Below the pieces are notes generated by a model. The model ran no database searches. It worked only from the letters and a program-made list of their open reading frames with translations, and had not been told where the DNA came from. A stretch of 64,000 bases of DNA from Streptomyces longwoodensis (GTDB taxonomy: Bacteria > Actinomycetota > Actinomycetes > Streptomycetales > Streptomycetaceae): assembly GCF_001514125.1 (NCBI RefSeq), contig NZ_KQ948565.1:69776-133775 (forward strand), given 5' to 3'. This document shows, piece by piece, positions 8,753-17,238 of the stretch (positions within the stretch are counted from its first letter, which is position 1; every line of letters starts with the position of its first letter). The position numbers and the translations under genes are program-made.

Positions 8753-9391
8753 ATGATCCGCACGCGTTCCCCGTTCCGCCGTACCGCCGTCCTCGCCGCC
8801 GCAGGTGCGGCAGCGCTCGTCCTGGCCGCCTGCGGCGGCAACGGCGACGACCCGGCCCGGCACGGCGGCCACCACGGCGACACCGCTTCCCCCGCTGCCT
8901 CTGCGGCGGCGTCCCCGGGACAGCACAACGCAGCCGACGTCGCCTTCGCCCAGGGCATGATCCCCCACCACCGCCAGGCGGTGGAGATGGCCGGACTCGC
9001 CCCCGGGCGCGCCCGGTCCGCCGAGGTGAAGGCGCTCGCCGCCGCCATCAAGAAGGCCCAGGACCCCGAGATCAAGACGCTGTCGGGCTGGCTGACCTCC
9101 TGGGGCGAGGACGTGCCCGCGACGGGAGCCATGGACCACTCCCTCCACGGCGGTGCGTCCGGCGGCATGATGCCCATGCAGGAGATGGACCAGCTGGAGA
9201 AGGCCTCCGGCACGGCGTTCGACACCGCCTTCATGGAGATGATGATCGAGCATCACGCCGGTGCGGTGGCGATGGCCAGGACGGAGAAGGCCGAGGGCGC
9301 CTCCCCCGACGCCAGGGCCCTGGCCGACGCCGTCATCACCACGCAGTCCGCCGAGATCACGCGGATGAACAAGCTGCTCGGCACGAGCTGA
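8753..9391 (+). CDS. DUF305 lipoprotein, His/Met-rich
   Basis: The 212-residue protein has a lipoprotein signal with LVLAAC (Cys27), a short Ser/Ala/Pro linker, then two ferritin-like helical repeats of DUF305: FAQGMIPHHRQAVEMAGLA and FMEMMIEHHAGAVAMARTE. The paired HH and Met residues are the family hallmark and are thought to bind metal, often linked to copper handling. AAGGAG at 8738-8743 precedes ATG 8753. It lies downstream of the His-rich DUF6153 protein, so the two may work together at the cell surface. Fold and family are confident; the metal is inferred. Confidence 0.9.
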   Translation: MIRTRSPFRRTAVLAAAGAAALVLAACGGNGDDPARHGGHHGDTASPAASAAASPGQHNAADVAFAQGMIPHHRQAVEMAGLAPGRARSAEVKALAAAIKKAQDPEIKTLSGWLTSWGEDVPATGAMDHSLHGGASGGMMPMQEMDQLEKASGTAFDTAFMEMMIEHHAGAVAMARTEKAEGASPDARALADAVITTQSAEITRMNKLLGTS

Positions 9392-9496
9392 CCCCACCCG
9401 TCCGGGGGCGGGTGCCCGCAAGCGCCCGCCCCCGCCCCCTCCGGGCCCACGGCGACAAGGCCGCCGTACCGCATGTGTGATGAACTGTGGCCCGGT

Positions 9497-9521
9497 TTCG
9501 AGACGTTGACCTCGTCTCGAA
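9497..9521. promoter_or_regulatory. Perfect 25-bp inverted repeat upstream of the xylanase gene
   Basis: TTCGAGACG (9497-9505) and CGTCTCGAA (9513-9521) are exact reverse complements around a 7-base centre. The dyad lies 20-44 bp before GTG 9541, the right place for an operator controlling the GH10 gene. The regulator is not encoded next to it. Confidence 0.6.
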
Positions 9522-9540
9522 CGAGGGAGTGGGAGAGACC

Positions 9541-11283
9541 GTGGACCTCGGTGGGGGGACGTGGCAGCGACTGACCGCCGTGGCGCTCGTCATGGCGGTG
9601 GCGGCCGGCTGTACGGGGCAGGGCGACGGCGCGGGCGGCGGGAACGACGAGGACCTGCTGCGGAACCAGGACTGGACGCAGATGCCGGGCACCACCGCGC
9701 GGAACGACGTCCTGCGGGTCAGCGCCCTGGACCGGCGCATCGTGGAGCAGGACGCCTCCGGCGGTCGGCCCAACCCCCCGCTGAACCTGGCCGGTCCGCA
9801 TCTCGCATCCGATGGCGACTTCACCGTCACCGCGCGCATGTCCGGTGTGGGGGACGACGGCGGCGACTCATGGCTGCGGCTGTACGGACGGGTACCGGTC
9901 ATCTACGACGAGTGGCGGCAGGAGCGGCCCTCGCTCCGCGTCGGCGTGACCGCTGACGGACACGCGACGGTACAGGTGTGGGACGGCGAGGGCGACGAGC
10001 CCGCCACGTCCAAGGAGTTCGACTGCGACTGCTCCGGGACGGTGACGCTCGCCGTGTCGAGCATCGGTGACACCTTCCGCGTGGAAGCCGACGGACGGCG
10101 GCTGGGAACCGTGCGGGACCCGGGGGTGTTCGCCGAGGGCACGGTCTGGTTCGGTCTGGAGGCGGACCCGGGCGAGGAGGAGCGCCGCGAGGGATGGCGC
10201 CTGACGCAGCTGACCGCGCGGGCGGAGAGCGGTGACTCGCTCCGCGTGATCAAGGCGCCGCGACTGCGCCAGGAGCAGTCCGACGACTCGCTGCGCACGC
10301 GGGCCGCGGACGTGGGGCGGCCGTTCGACATCGGCACCGCCCTGGCCGAGAACCCGCTGCTCACCGACTCGCGCTACCGGGCGCTCGCGGGGAGCCAGTT
10401 CTCCATGCTCACTCCGGAGAACGCCTTCAAGCCACAGTTCCTCCACCCACGCCGCGACGTCTACGACTTCCGCGACGCTGACCTGCTCGTACGCTTCGCC
10501 CGCGCGAACGGCATGAAGGTGCACGCGCACACCCTCGTCTGGCACGAGGCCCTGCCGCACTGGATGCGGGAGGACGACGACCCCGAGGAGGTGCGGCGGA
10601 CCATGCTCCGGCACGTCGCCACGGTCGCCGGGCACTTCAAGGGACAGGTCGCGGAGTGGGACGTGGTCAACGAGCCCATGTCCGACGACGAGGAGAGCTA
10701 CAACAACGGCGACCTCAGTCTGCGCTCCGAGCAGAGCCCGTGGTTCGAGGCCATGGGCGAGGAGTACATCGACGAGGCGTTCAGGGCCGCCCACCGGGCC
10801 GATCCGAAGGCACGGCTGTTCCTCAACGAGTACGGGGTCGAGGAGGACGGCGAGCGGTGGGACGCCCTCTACGCCTTGGTCGAGCGGCTCAAGGAACGCG
10901 GCGTACCGATCGACGGCGTGGGTTTCCAGACCCATGAGTACGCACCGGGCGACCGCATCGACCCGGAGACCTTCCGCAGCCATGTGCGGGACCTGGCGGA
11001 GCTCGGCGTTCAAGCGCGGGTGTCGGAGATGGACGTCCCCGTGGGTGAGGACGAGGAGAACGGGCGGCAGACCCAGGCCGAGGAGATGGCGGGCAAGCTG
11101 CGGGTCTGCCTGGAGGAGCCGAACTGCACGTCGTTCTCCACCTGGGGATTCACCGACCGGTACGGCTCCACCGCCGACACCGAGGTCTATCCACCACGCA
11201 CGGCCGATTCCCTGCCGTGGGACGCGGCCCTGCGGCCGAAGCCGGCGTACGAGCGGTTGCTAGCGGCCTTCGACGAGGCGTGA
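9541..11283 (+). CDS. Glycoside hydrolase family 10 endo-beta-1,4-xylanase, lipoprotein
   Basis: The protein is 580 residues from GTG 9541. A lipoprotein signal ends at VAAGC (Cys24). Residues about 45-240 form a beta-sandwich-like region without a recognised catalytic motif, possibly carbohydrate-binding. The GH10 barrel follows: TPENAFKPQF, HAHTLVWHEALPHWM, the acid/base Glu378 in WDVVNEP and the nucleophile Glu496 in RVSEMD. It would cleave xylan at the cell surface. I preferred GTG 9541 (GGGAG 6 bases upstream) to GTG 9487, because the latter would place a 25-bp inverted repeat inside the coding region. It stands alone, without other xylan genes next to it. Confidence 0.92.
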   Translation: MDLGGGTWQRLTAVALVMAVAAGCTGQGDGAGGGNDEDLLRNQDWTQMPGTTARNDVLRVSALDRRIVEQDASGGRPNPPLNLAGPHLASDGDFTVTARMSGVGDDGGDSWLRLYGRVPVIYDEWRQERPSLRVGVTADGHATVQVWDGEGDEPATSKEFDCDCSGTVTLAVSSIGDTFRVEADGRRLGTVRDPGVFAEGTVWFGLEADPGEEERREGWRLTQLTARAESGDSLRVIKAPRLRQEQSDDSLRTRAADVGRPFDIGTALAENPLLTDSRYRALAGSQFSMLTPENAFKPQFLHPRRDVYDFRDADLLVRFARANGMKVHAHTLVWHEALPHWMREDDDPEEVRRTMLRHVATVAGHFKGQVAEWDVVNEPMSDDEESYNNGDLSLRSEQSPWFEAMGEEYIDEAFRAAHRADPKARLFLNEYGVEEDGERWDALYALVERLKERGVPIDGVGFQTHEYAPGDRIDPETFRSHVRDLAELGVQARVSEMDVPVGEDEENGRQTQAEEMAGKLRVCLEEPNCTSFSTWGFTDRYGSTADTEVYPPRTADSLPWDAALRPKPAYERLLAAFDEA

Positions 11284-11452
11284 GCGATCAAGGTCCGTTA
11301 CTCACGCATGAGTTGGGTGCTGGCCTGGCCGGCCGCCTCGTCGCTGACGAAGGAGGAACCCACCGCCGAGGACATGGCCCAGGTCGAGTCGGCCCGCTGC
11401 CCGCCCGCGGGCGGGCACACCGCGCGCTGCACCTATCGTGTCACGTCCGTCG

Positions 11453-12121
11453 TCAGTGTTGGTCCACCAGCGCCTTCAAGGCGATGTTGAGCTCCAGCAC
11501 ATTCACCCGCGGCTCGCCCATGAAGCCGAGGGTGCGGCCCTCGGTGTGGTCCGCGACCAGCTTCGCCACCCGGGTGACCGGCAGGCCGTTCTCGGCGGCG
11601 ACCCGGTGGACCTGGATCCTCGCGTACTGCGGGGAGATGTCCGGGTCCAGGCCGGAGCCGGAGGAGGTGACGGCGTCGGCCGGGACCTCGGACGCCCGGA
11701 CCCGGTAGCCGGGCACCGAGTTGTCCTTGATGACGGCCGCCTTGGCGTCCTCCACCTGCCGCACGAGGACCGTGTTGTCGGCGGCGAGGTTGGTCGCGCC
11801 GGACAGCAGCAGCGTGTACCGGGTGTTGATGCTGTTGACGCCGAGTCCGTTGGCCGGGCGGCCCTGGAACCACTTCGGGTCAGGGCGGGGGCCCTGCTGT
11901 CCCTTCTCCGGCGGCAGGTCGTACCGCTGGCCGATCAGCGAGGAGCCGACGACCCTGCCGTCCGCCCTGATCTCGGAGCCGTTGGCCCGGCCGGGGAAGA
12001 GCGCCTGGGCGACGCCGGTGACGGCGAGCGGGTAGAGGACGCCGGTCACCAGGGTCAGCACGAGCAGGGCGCGCAGGCCCGCTCCGAGCAGCCGGGCGGT
12101 GTGGGTCATGGAGTTGTTCAT
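11453..12121 (-). CDS. kdpC: Potassium-transporting ATPase subunit KdpC
   Basis: This 222-residue protein has a single N-terminal membrane helix (about residues 10-36) and the KdpC ectodomain with GSSLIGQRYDLP, PKWFQGRPA, SGSGLDPDISP and the C-terminal LNIALKAL segment. KdpC is the small subunit that stabilises ATP binding or substrate affinity in KdpFABC. ATG 12121 lies 5 bp after the kdpB stop; ATG 12109 is an alternative. It is last in the operon and no kdpDE sensor genes follow, so the regulators are encoded elsewhere. Confidence 0.96.
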   Translation of the reverse strand: MNNSMTHTARLLGAGLRALLVLTLVTGVLYPLAVTGVAQALFPGRANGSEIRADGRVVGSSLIGQRYDLPPEKGQQGPRPDPKWFQGRPANGLGVNSINTRYTLLLSGATNLAADNTVLVRQVEDAKAAVIKDNSVPGYRVRASEVPADAVTSSGSGLDPDISPQYARIQVHRVAAENGLPVTRVAKLVADHTEGRTLGFMGEPRVNVLELNIALKALVDQH

Positions 12122-12126
12122 GGCGT

Positions 12127-14232
12127 TCAGCCGATCCCGGGGACGAGGGAGAGGAGCAGGTCGATGATCTTGATGCCGATGAAGGGGGCGATCAGCCCGC
12201 CGAGGCCGTAGACGGTGAGGTTGCGCCGCAGCAGCCGGTCGGCGCTCAGGGGCTTGTAGCGCACGCCCCTGAGGGAGAGCGGGACCAGCGCGACGATGAC
12301 CAGCGCGTTGAAGACCACCGCGGAGAGGATCGCGGAGTCCGGTGAGGACAGGCCCATGATGTTGAGCTTGTCCAGGCCCGGGTGGACGGCCGCGAACAGC
12401 GCCGGAATGATCGCGAAGTATTTGGCGACGTCGTTGGCGATGGAGAACGTCGTCAACGCACCGCGCGTGATGAGCAGTTGCTTGCCTATCTCGACGATCT
12501 CGATCAGCTTGGTGGGGTCGGAGTCGAGGTCGACCATGTTGCCGGCCTCCTTGGCGGCCGACGTCCCGGTGTTCATGGCCACGCCGACGTCCGCCTGGGC
12601 GAGGGCCGGGGCGTCGTTGGTGCCGTCGCCGGTCATCGCGACCAGCTTGCCGCCCGCCTGCTCCCGCTTGATCAGCGCCATCTTGTCCTCGGGGGTGGCC
12701 TCGGCGAGGAAGTCGTCGACGCCGGCCTCCTCGGCGATCGCCTTGGCCGTCAGCGGGTTGTCGCCCGTGATCATGACGGTCCTGATGCCCATGCGGCGCA
12801 GCTCCGCGAACCGCTCCCGTATGCCCTCCTTGACGATGTCCTTGAGGTGGATGACCCCGAGCACGCGGGCGCCCCGGTCGTCCTTGACGGCGATCAGCAG
12901 CGGGGTGCCGCCCGCCTGCGCGATGGCGTCGGAGAGCGTGTGCGCCTCGTCCGTGACGGTGCCGCCCTCCTGCTCGACCCAGGCGACGACCGCGCCGGTC
13001 GCGCCCTTGCGAATGCTGCGCCCGTCGACGTCCACGCCCGACATGCGGCTCTGCGCGGTGAAGGGGACCCACTCGGCGTGCGCCAACTCGCCCGGGTGGC
13101 GCTCCCGCAGTCCGTGGCGCTGCGTGGCGAGGACGACCACGGAGCGGCCCTCGGGCGTCTCGTCGGCCAGCGACGACAGGTGCGCGGCGTCGGCCACCTC
13201 GGCCTCGGAAGTGCCCTGGACCGGCAGGAACGCGGCCGCCTGGCGGTTGCCCAGGGTGATGGTCCCGGTCTTGTCGAGCAGCAGGGTGGAGACGTCTCCG
13301 GCGGCTTCGACGGCACGGCCGGACATCGCGAGGACGTTGCGCTGGACCAGCCGGTCCATGCCCGCGATGCCGATCGCGGAGAGCAGCGCGCCGATCGTCG
13401 TCGGGATGAGGCACACCAGCAGGGCCACCAGCACGACCATCGTCAGGTGGGTGCCCGCGTAGTCCGCGAGCGGCGGGAGCGTGGCGCACGCCAGGAGGAA
13501 GACGATCGTCAGCGAGGCCAGCAGGATGTTGAGCGCGATCTCGTTGGGTGTCTTCTGCCGGGCCGCGCCCTCGACCAGGCTGATCATCCGGTCGATGAAG
13601 GTCTCGCCCGGCTTGGTGGTGATCCTGACGACGATCCGGTCGGACAGCACCTTGGTGCCGCCCGTGACGGCGCTGCGGTCGCCCCCGGACTCGCGGATGA
13701 CGGGGGCGGACTCGCCGGTGATGGCCGACTCGTCGACGGAGGCGACCCCCTCGACGACGTCGCCGTCACCGGGGATGACGTCGCCGGCCTCGCAGACGAC
13801 CAGGTCACCGATCGTCAGCTCGGTGCCGGGCACGTGTTCCTCGCGGGTGCCGTCCGCGCGCAGCCGGCGTGCCACGGTGTCGGTCTTGGCGCGGCGCAGG
13901 GTGTCCGCCTGGGCCTTGCCGCGGCCCTCGGCGACGGCTTCCGCCAGGTTGGCGAAGAGGACGGTCAGCCACAGCCAGGCGCTGATCGCCCAGCCGAACC
14001 AGTCCCCCGGGTCCGTGACGGCGAAGACGGTGGTCAGGACGGAGCCGATCCACACCACGAACATCACGGGCGAGGTGACCATCACCCGCGGGTCGAGCTT
14101 GCGGCAGGCCTCCGGCAGCGACCGCACCAGTTGCCGGGGGTCGAACAGGCCCGCGCCGACGCGTCGTTCGGCGGGCTCGGCCGGGGCGGCCACGTCGCTG
14201 CGGGGCGCCCGGGTCGGAGTGGCTGTGGACAT
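12127..14232 (-). CDS. kdpB: Potassium-transporting P-type ATPase subunit KdpB
   Basis: The 701-residue catalytic subunit shows the P-type ATPase motifs: ITGES in the actuator domain, LLLDKTGTITLGN with phosphorylated Asp320, and GDGTNDAPALAQADVG in the hinge. It hydrolyses ATP to drive K+ uptake through KdpA. Start choice: ATG 14232 has AGAGGA 8 bases upstream and gives MSTATPTRAP; ATG 14265 would overlap the kdpA stop (TGATG) and add 11 residues. Both are possible, and the coupling favours neither strongly. Gene order F-A-B-C is standard. Confidence 0.97.
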   Translation of the reverse strand: MSTATPTRAPRSDVAAPAEPAERRVGAGLFDPRQLVRSLPEACRKLDPRVMVTSPVMFVVWIGSVLTTVFAVTDPGDWFGWAISAWLWLTVLFANLAEAVAEGRGKAQADTLRRAKTDTVARRLRADGTREEHVPGTELTIGDLVVCEAGDVIPGDGDVVEGVASVDESAITGESAPVIRESGGDRSAVTGGTKVLSDRIVVRITTKPGETFIDRMISLVEGAARQKTPNEIALNILLASLTIVFLLACATLPPLADYAGTHLTMVVLVALLVCLIPTTIGALLSAIGIAGMDRLVQRNVLAMSGRAVEAAGDVSTLLLDKTGTITLGNRQAAAFLPVQGTSEAEVADAAHLSSLADETPEGRSVVVLATQRHGLRERHPGELAHAEWVPFTAQSRMSGVDVDGRSIRKGATGAVVAWVEQEGGTVTDEAHTLSDAIAQAGGTPLLIAVKDDRGARVLGVIHLKDIVKEGIRERFAELRRMGIRTVMITGDNPLTAKAIAEEAGVDDFLAEATPEDKMALIKREQAGGKLVAMTGDGTNDAPALAQADVGVAMNTGTSAAKEAGNMVDLDSDPTKLIEIVEIGKQLLITRGALTTFSIANDVAKYFAIIPALFAAVHPGLDKLNIMGLSSPDSAILSAVVFNALVIVALVPLSLRGVRYKPLSADRLLRRNLTVYGLGGLIAPFIGIKIIDLLLSLVPGIG

Positions 14233-14264
14233 GGAGTCCTCTGGCTTCTGTGTGCGGGTGGTCA

Positions 14265-15962
14265 TCACGCCAGCCCTTCGGCCAGCGGGCCCAGCGCGAG
14301 GGCCGGGAAGTACGTCAGACCGGTGATGATCAGGACGGCGCCCACCAGCAGACCGGTGAACAGCGGCTTCTCGGTGCGCAGGGTGCCCGCGGACACCGGG
14401 ACCGGCCGCTGCACGGCGAGCGAGCCGGCCAGGGCCAGCACGAACACCATCGGCAGGAAGCGGCCGAGCAGCATGGCGAGCCCGGTCGTGGTGTTGTACC
14501 AGTCGGTGTTCGCGTTCAGGCCGGCGAAGGCGGAGCCGTTGTTGTTGGACGCCGAGGTGAAGGCGTACAGCACCTCGGAGAACCCGTGCGCGCCGGGGTT
14601 GAGCACCGAGTGCCCGGGGGTGGGCAGCGCCATCGAGGCCGCGGTGAACACCAGGACCAGCGCCGGGGTGACCAGGAGGTAGGCGGCGGCCAGCTTCATC
14701 TCCCGGGCGCCGATCTTCTTGCCCAGGTACTCGGGCGTCCGGCCGACCATGAGGCCGGCGATGAACACGGCGATGACGGCCATCACGAGCATGCCGTACA
14801 GGCCGGAGCCGACGCCGCCGGGCGCGATCTCGCCCAGCATCATGCCGAGCAGGGTGATGCCCCCGCCCAGGCCGGTGAAGGAGGAGTGGAAGGAGTCCAC
14901 CGCGCCGGTCGACGTCAGGGTGGTGCTGACCGCGAAGATCGAGGAGCCCCCGACGCCGAAGCGGACCTCCTTGCCCTCCATCGCGGCGCCGGCCGCCTGG
15001 AGCGCGGGGCCGTGGTGGGCGAACTCGGTCCACATCATCAGGGCGACGAAGCCGAGCCAGATGGTGGCCATGGTGGCGAGGACGGTGTAGCCCTGCCGGA
15101 CCGAGCCGACCATGACGCCGAAGGTGCGGGTCAGGGAGAACGGGATGACGAGGATCAGGAAGATCTCGAGGAGGTTGGTGAACGGGGTGGGGTTCTCGAA
15201 GGGGTGGGCGGAGTTGGCGTTGAAGTAGCCGCCGCCGTTCGTGCCCAGTTCCTTGATGGCCTCCTGCGAGGCGACCGCGCCGCCGTTGAACTGCTGGGAG
15301 CCGCCCGTGAACTGGCCGACCCCGTGGATGCCGGAGAAGTTCTGCAGGGCGCCGCGGGCGACCAGGACGACCGCCGCGACGGCCGCGAGGGGCAGCAGGA
15401 TCCGCACGGTGCCGCGCACCAGGTCGGACCAGAAGTTGCCGAGCTCACCGGTGCGCACGGCGGTGCCACCGCGCGAACCGAACCGGGCGGGGGAGAAGGC
15501 GAATCCCCGTACCAGGGCGATCGCGACGGCCATGCCGACCGCCGCGGAGACGAAGTTCTGCACGGCGAGCCCGGCTGTCTGCACGACGTGGCCCATGGTC
15601 TGTTCGCCGTAGTACGACTGCCAGTTGGTGTTGGTCACGAAGGAGACGGCCGTGTTGAACGACTGCGCCGGGCCGACGGAGGCGAAGTGCAGCGAGCCGG
15701 GCAGGACGCCCTGCAGGCGCTGGAGCAAGTAGAGGAAGAGGACGCCCGCGGCGGAGAAGGCGAGGACCCCACGCAGGTAGGCGGTCCAGGTCATCTCGGT
15801 GTCGGGGTCGACTCCTGTGCCCCGGTAGATCCACTTCTCGACGCGCAGGTGCCGCTTCGAGGAGTAGACCCGGGCCATGCAGGAGCCGAGGGGGATGTGG
15901 ACGAGCGCCAGCGCGCCCACGAGGGCGAGCAGTTGGAGCACGCCGGCCGTGACGGGACCCAT
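14265..15962 (-). CDS. kdpA: Potassium-transporting ATPase channel-like subunit KdpA
   Basis: The 565-residue multi-span protein belongs to the superfamily of K+ transporters. It retains selectivity-loop glycine segments, including SFVTNTNWQSYYGE, KELGTNGGGYFNANSAHP and SASNNNGSAFAGL. It binds K+ from outside and passes it to KdpB. The length is the family norm. The ATG at 15962 follows the kdpF stop by 8 bp, and the stop overlaps the longer kdpB start, so the subunits are translationally coupled. Confidence 0.97.
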   Translation of the reverse strand: MGPVTAGVLQLLALVGALALVHIPLGSCMARVYSSKRHLRVEKWIYRGTGVDPDTEMTWTAYLRGVLAFSAAGVLFLYLLQRLQGVLPGSLHFASVGPAQSFNTAVSFVTNTNWQSYYGEQTMGHVVQTAGLAVQNFVSAAVGMAVAIALVRGFAFSPARFGSRGGTAVRTGELGNFWSDLVRGTVRILLPLAAVAAVVLVARGALQNFSGIHGVGQFTGGSQQFNGGAVASQEAIKELGTNGGGYFNANSAHPFENPTPFTNLLEIFLILVIPFSLTRTFGVMVGSVRQGYTVLATMATIWLGFVALMMWTEFAHHGPALQAAGAAMEGKEVRFGVGGSSIFAVSTTLTSTGAVDSFHSSFTGLGGGITLLGMMLGEIAPGGVGSGLYGMLVMAVIAVFIAGLMVGRTPEYLGKKIGAREMKLAAAYLLVTPALVLVFTAASMALPTPGHSVLNPGAHGFSEVLYAFTSASNNNGSAFAGLNANTDWYNTTTGLAMLLGRFLPMVFVLALAGSLAVQRPVPVSAGTLRTEKPLFTGLLVGAVLIITGLTYFPALALGPLAEGLA

Positions 15963-15970
15963 GGCTGTTC

Positions 15971-16060
15971 TCAGAACCTCTCCGGGAAGAACAGGGCGAG
16001 GACGAGGTAACCCAGCAGGGCGACGGCCACGACCAGGCCGACAAGGTTCTCGGCGGTCAC
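15971..16060 (-). CDS. kdpF: Potassium-transporting ATPase small subunit KdpF
   Basis: This 29-residue single-helix protein (VTAENLVGLVVAVALLGYLV then LALFFPERF) matches KdpF, which stabilises the KdpABC complex in the membrane. GTG 16060 overlaps the stop of the preceding 27-residue ORF (GTGA), so it is probably translated by re-initiation. Small size makes it easy to miss, but the sequence ending in LFFPERF just before kdpA is diagnostic. Confidence 0.93.
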   Translation of the reverse strand: MTAENLVGLVVAVALLGYLVLALFFPERF

Positions 16061-16140
16061 AGCTTCGTCACCCCCCGGGCGACGAGGGCCACCAGCGCGA
16101 ACGCCGCGAGCACGGTGACGACGAAGGCCAGATCGGCCAT
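16057..16140 (-). CDS. 27-residue membrane microprotein at the head of the kdp operon
   Basis: The ORF encodes MADLAFVVTVLAAFALVALV plus ARGVTKL, a single hydrophobic helix with a short positive C-terminus. AGGAG lies 6 bases before ATG 16140, and its TGA overlaps the kdpF GTG by two bases. The ribosome site and overlap strongly suggest it is real and made with the Kdp subunits. It resembles KdpF in size and topology, so it could be a second helper subunit or a translational leader. I know of no assigned function. Confidence 0.72.
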   Translation of the reverse strand: MADLAFVVTVLAAFALVALVARGVTKL

Positions 16141-16173
16141 CGCTAACTCCTGGAATCGGTTGCGGTGAAGCTC

Positions 16174-16197
16174 GGACGAGGGAAGCAAACCTCGTCC
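16174..16197 (-). promoter_or_regulatory. Stem-loop in the kdp leader
   Basis: An exact 8-bp stem (GGACGAGG with CCTCGTCC) with an 8-base loop lies 34-57 bp before the first kdp ORF, between it and the direct repeats at 16219-16270. If transcription starts near 16210, the hairpin is in the 5' leader and could affect mRNA stability or early translation. It does not resemble the long ydaO c-di-AMP riboswitch. Confidence 0.4.
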
Positions 16198-16218
16198 CGC
16201 AGCCGGTCCGGCCGTCCG

Positions 16219-16270
16219 TTGACGGCTCCCTTACGGCGACGACCTCGGCTTTGACGGGTTCCTTACGGCG
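16219..16270 (-). promoter_or_regulatory. Tandem 20-bp direct repeats upstream of kdp, probable KdpE operator
   Basis: Two copies of TTGACGG-N3-CCTTACGGCG occur at 16219-16238 and 16251-16270. The four ACGG cores are spaced 11, 21 and 11 bp, putting them on one DNA face as expected for an OmpR/PhoB-family response regulator such as KdpE. They lie 79-130 bp upstream of the first kdp ORF, where an activator site would be. Confidence 0.68.
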
Positions 16271-16381
16271 CTCGATATTGGGCTGCGACCACGGCCGGCC
16301 CGCCCCTAGGGTCTGTCTGACACTTCCCGTGCGCGGCGCCGGCCCGGCGCCCGGCCGACCGCGGGCACCCGACGGACCAGG

Positions 16382-17113
16382 ATGCGAGACGCCATGAGCA
16401 GCCGACTCTTCGCCATCTCCTTCGACGCGCGGGAGCCCGAGCGCCTGGCGCGGTTCTGGGCGGGCCTGCTGGACCTGGAGGGAGCCGACGAGCCGTACGA
16501 CGGCGTCCTCCTGCGGTCCGGGAACGACGCCGGCTACCGCCTGGGCTTCCGTTCCTCCCCGGCGCGGAAGACGGACCAGAACCGGCTGCACTTCGACCTC
16601 ACCAGTTCCTCCGCGGACGACCAGCGGGAGACGGTGGCCAGGGCGCTCGGCCTCGGCGCGCGGCACTGCGACGTCGGTCAGGGGCCGGACGCGTCCCACG
16701 TGGTGCTCGCCGACCCCGAGGGCAACGAGTTCTGCGTCATCGAGCCGGGCAACGGGTTCCTCGCGGGCTGCGGCCGCCTCGGGGCGCTCGCCTGCGACGG
16801 TTCGCAGGCCGTGGGGTACTTCTGGAGCGAGGCGCTGGGCTGGCCGCTGGTCTGGGACCAGGACGAGGAGACCGCCGTCCAGTCACCGGACGGCGGCACG
16901 AAGATCACCTGGGGTGGTCCGCCGCTCATGCCGGACCCGGGCCGGGACCTGCACCTCGACCTCGCGCCGGACGGCGGGCAGGAGGCGGAGGTGGAGCGCC
17001 TGCTCACCCTCGGGGCGAAGCGCCTGGACGCCGCCCACGGCCGGGACGGCGCGGTACTGCTGGCCGACCCCGACGGCAACGCGTTCCGGGTGCTCGCGGG
17101 ACGGCGCGACTGA
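16382..17113 (+). CDS. VOC-family (glyoxalase/bleomycin-resistance fold) protein, two domains
   Basis: The 243-residue protein contains two VOC beta-alpha-beta units. The first begins AISFDAREPERLARFWAGLL and ends VLADPEGNEFCVIEP; the second begins VGYFWSEALGWPLVWDQ and ends LLADPDGNAFRVLAG. Such proteins bind metals or small molecules and act as lyases, dioxygenases or drug binders; this subfamily (ARFWAGLLDLE, DPEGNEFCV) is common in Streptomyces without assigned substrate. ATG 16382 or ATG 16394 (protein starting MSSRLFAISF) may be the start. It is transcribed away from kdp. Confidence 0.85.
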   Translation: MRDAMSSRLFAISFDAREPERLARFWAGLLDLEGADEPYDGVLLRSGNDAGYRLGFRSSPARKTDQNRLHFDLTSSSADDQRETVARALGLGARHCDVGQGPDASHVVLADPEGNEFCVIEPGNGFLAGCGRLGALACDGSQAVGYFWSEALGWPLVWDQDEETAVQSPDGGTKITWGGPPLMPDPGRDLHLDLAPDGGQEAEVERLLTLGAKRLDAAHGRDGAVLLADPDGNAFRVLAGRRD

Positions 17114-17158
17114 CGCGGTGACATTGGCGGCGTGTCCGGGCCGGCCGGGCACACCCTC

Positions 17159-17235
17159 GCTCCGGCTCTCCCCGCCACCGCTCCGGCTCTCCCCGCCACC
17201 GCTCCGACTGCGGCCGCCGCTCCGGCTTCCGCCGC
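17159..17235. repeat. Short tandem repeat between convergent genes
   Basis: Two exact 21-bp units beginning GCTCCGGCTCTCC (17159-17179, 17180-17200) are followed by two shorter degenerate ones (17201-17218, 17219-17235). It sits between the VOC and DUF3533 genes and runs into the last codons of the latter. It is probably a slippage-prone remnant. Confidence 0.6.
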
Positions 17236-17238
17236 GCT

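Noticed and set aside
11308..11490. 60-codon plus-strand ORF between the xylanase and kdpC
   Set aside because: It overlaps the end of kdpC, has no ribosome site or recognised domain, and contains a 20-bp palindrome (11398-11417) more likely to be a terminator element.
16141..16218. c-di-AMP (ydaO) riboswitch in the kdp leader
   Set aside because: The leader is too short and only a simple 8-bp hairpin is present, without the multi-helix ydaO pattern.
16306..16335. CCTAGGGTCTGTCTGACACTTC, reminiscent of the end of a mobile repeat
   Set aside because: Only one end is visible and no inverted partner was found nearby, so no element can be delimited.
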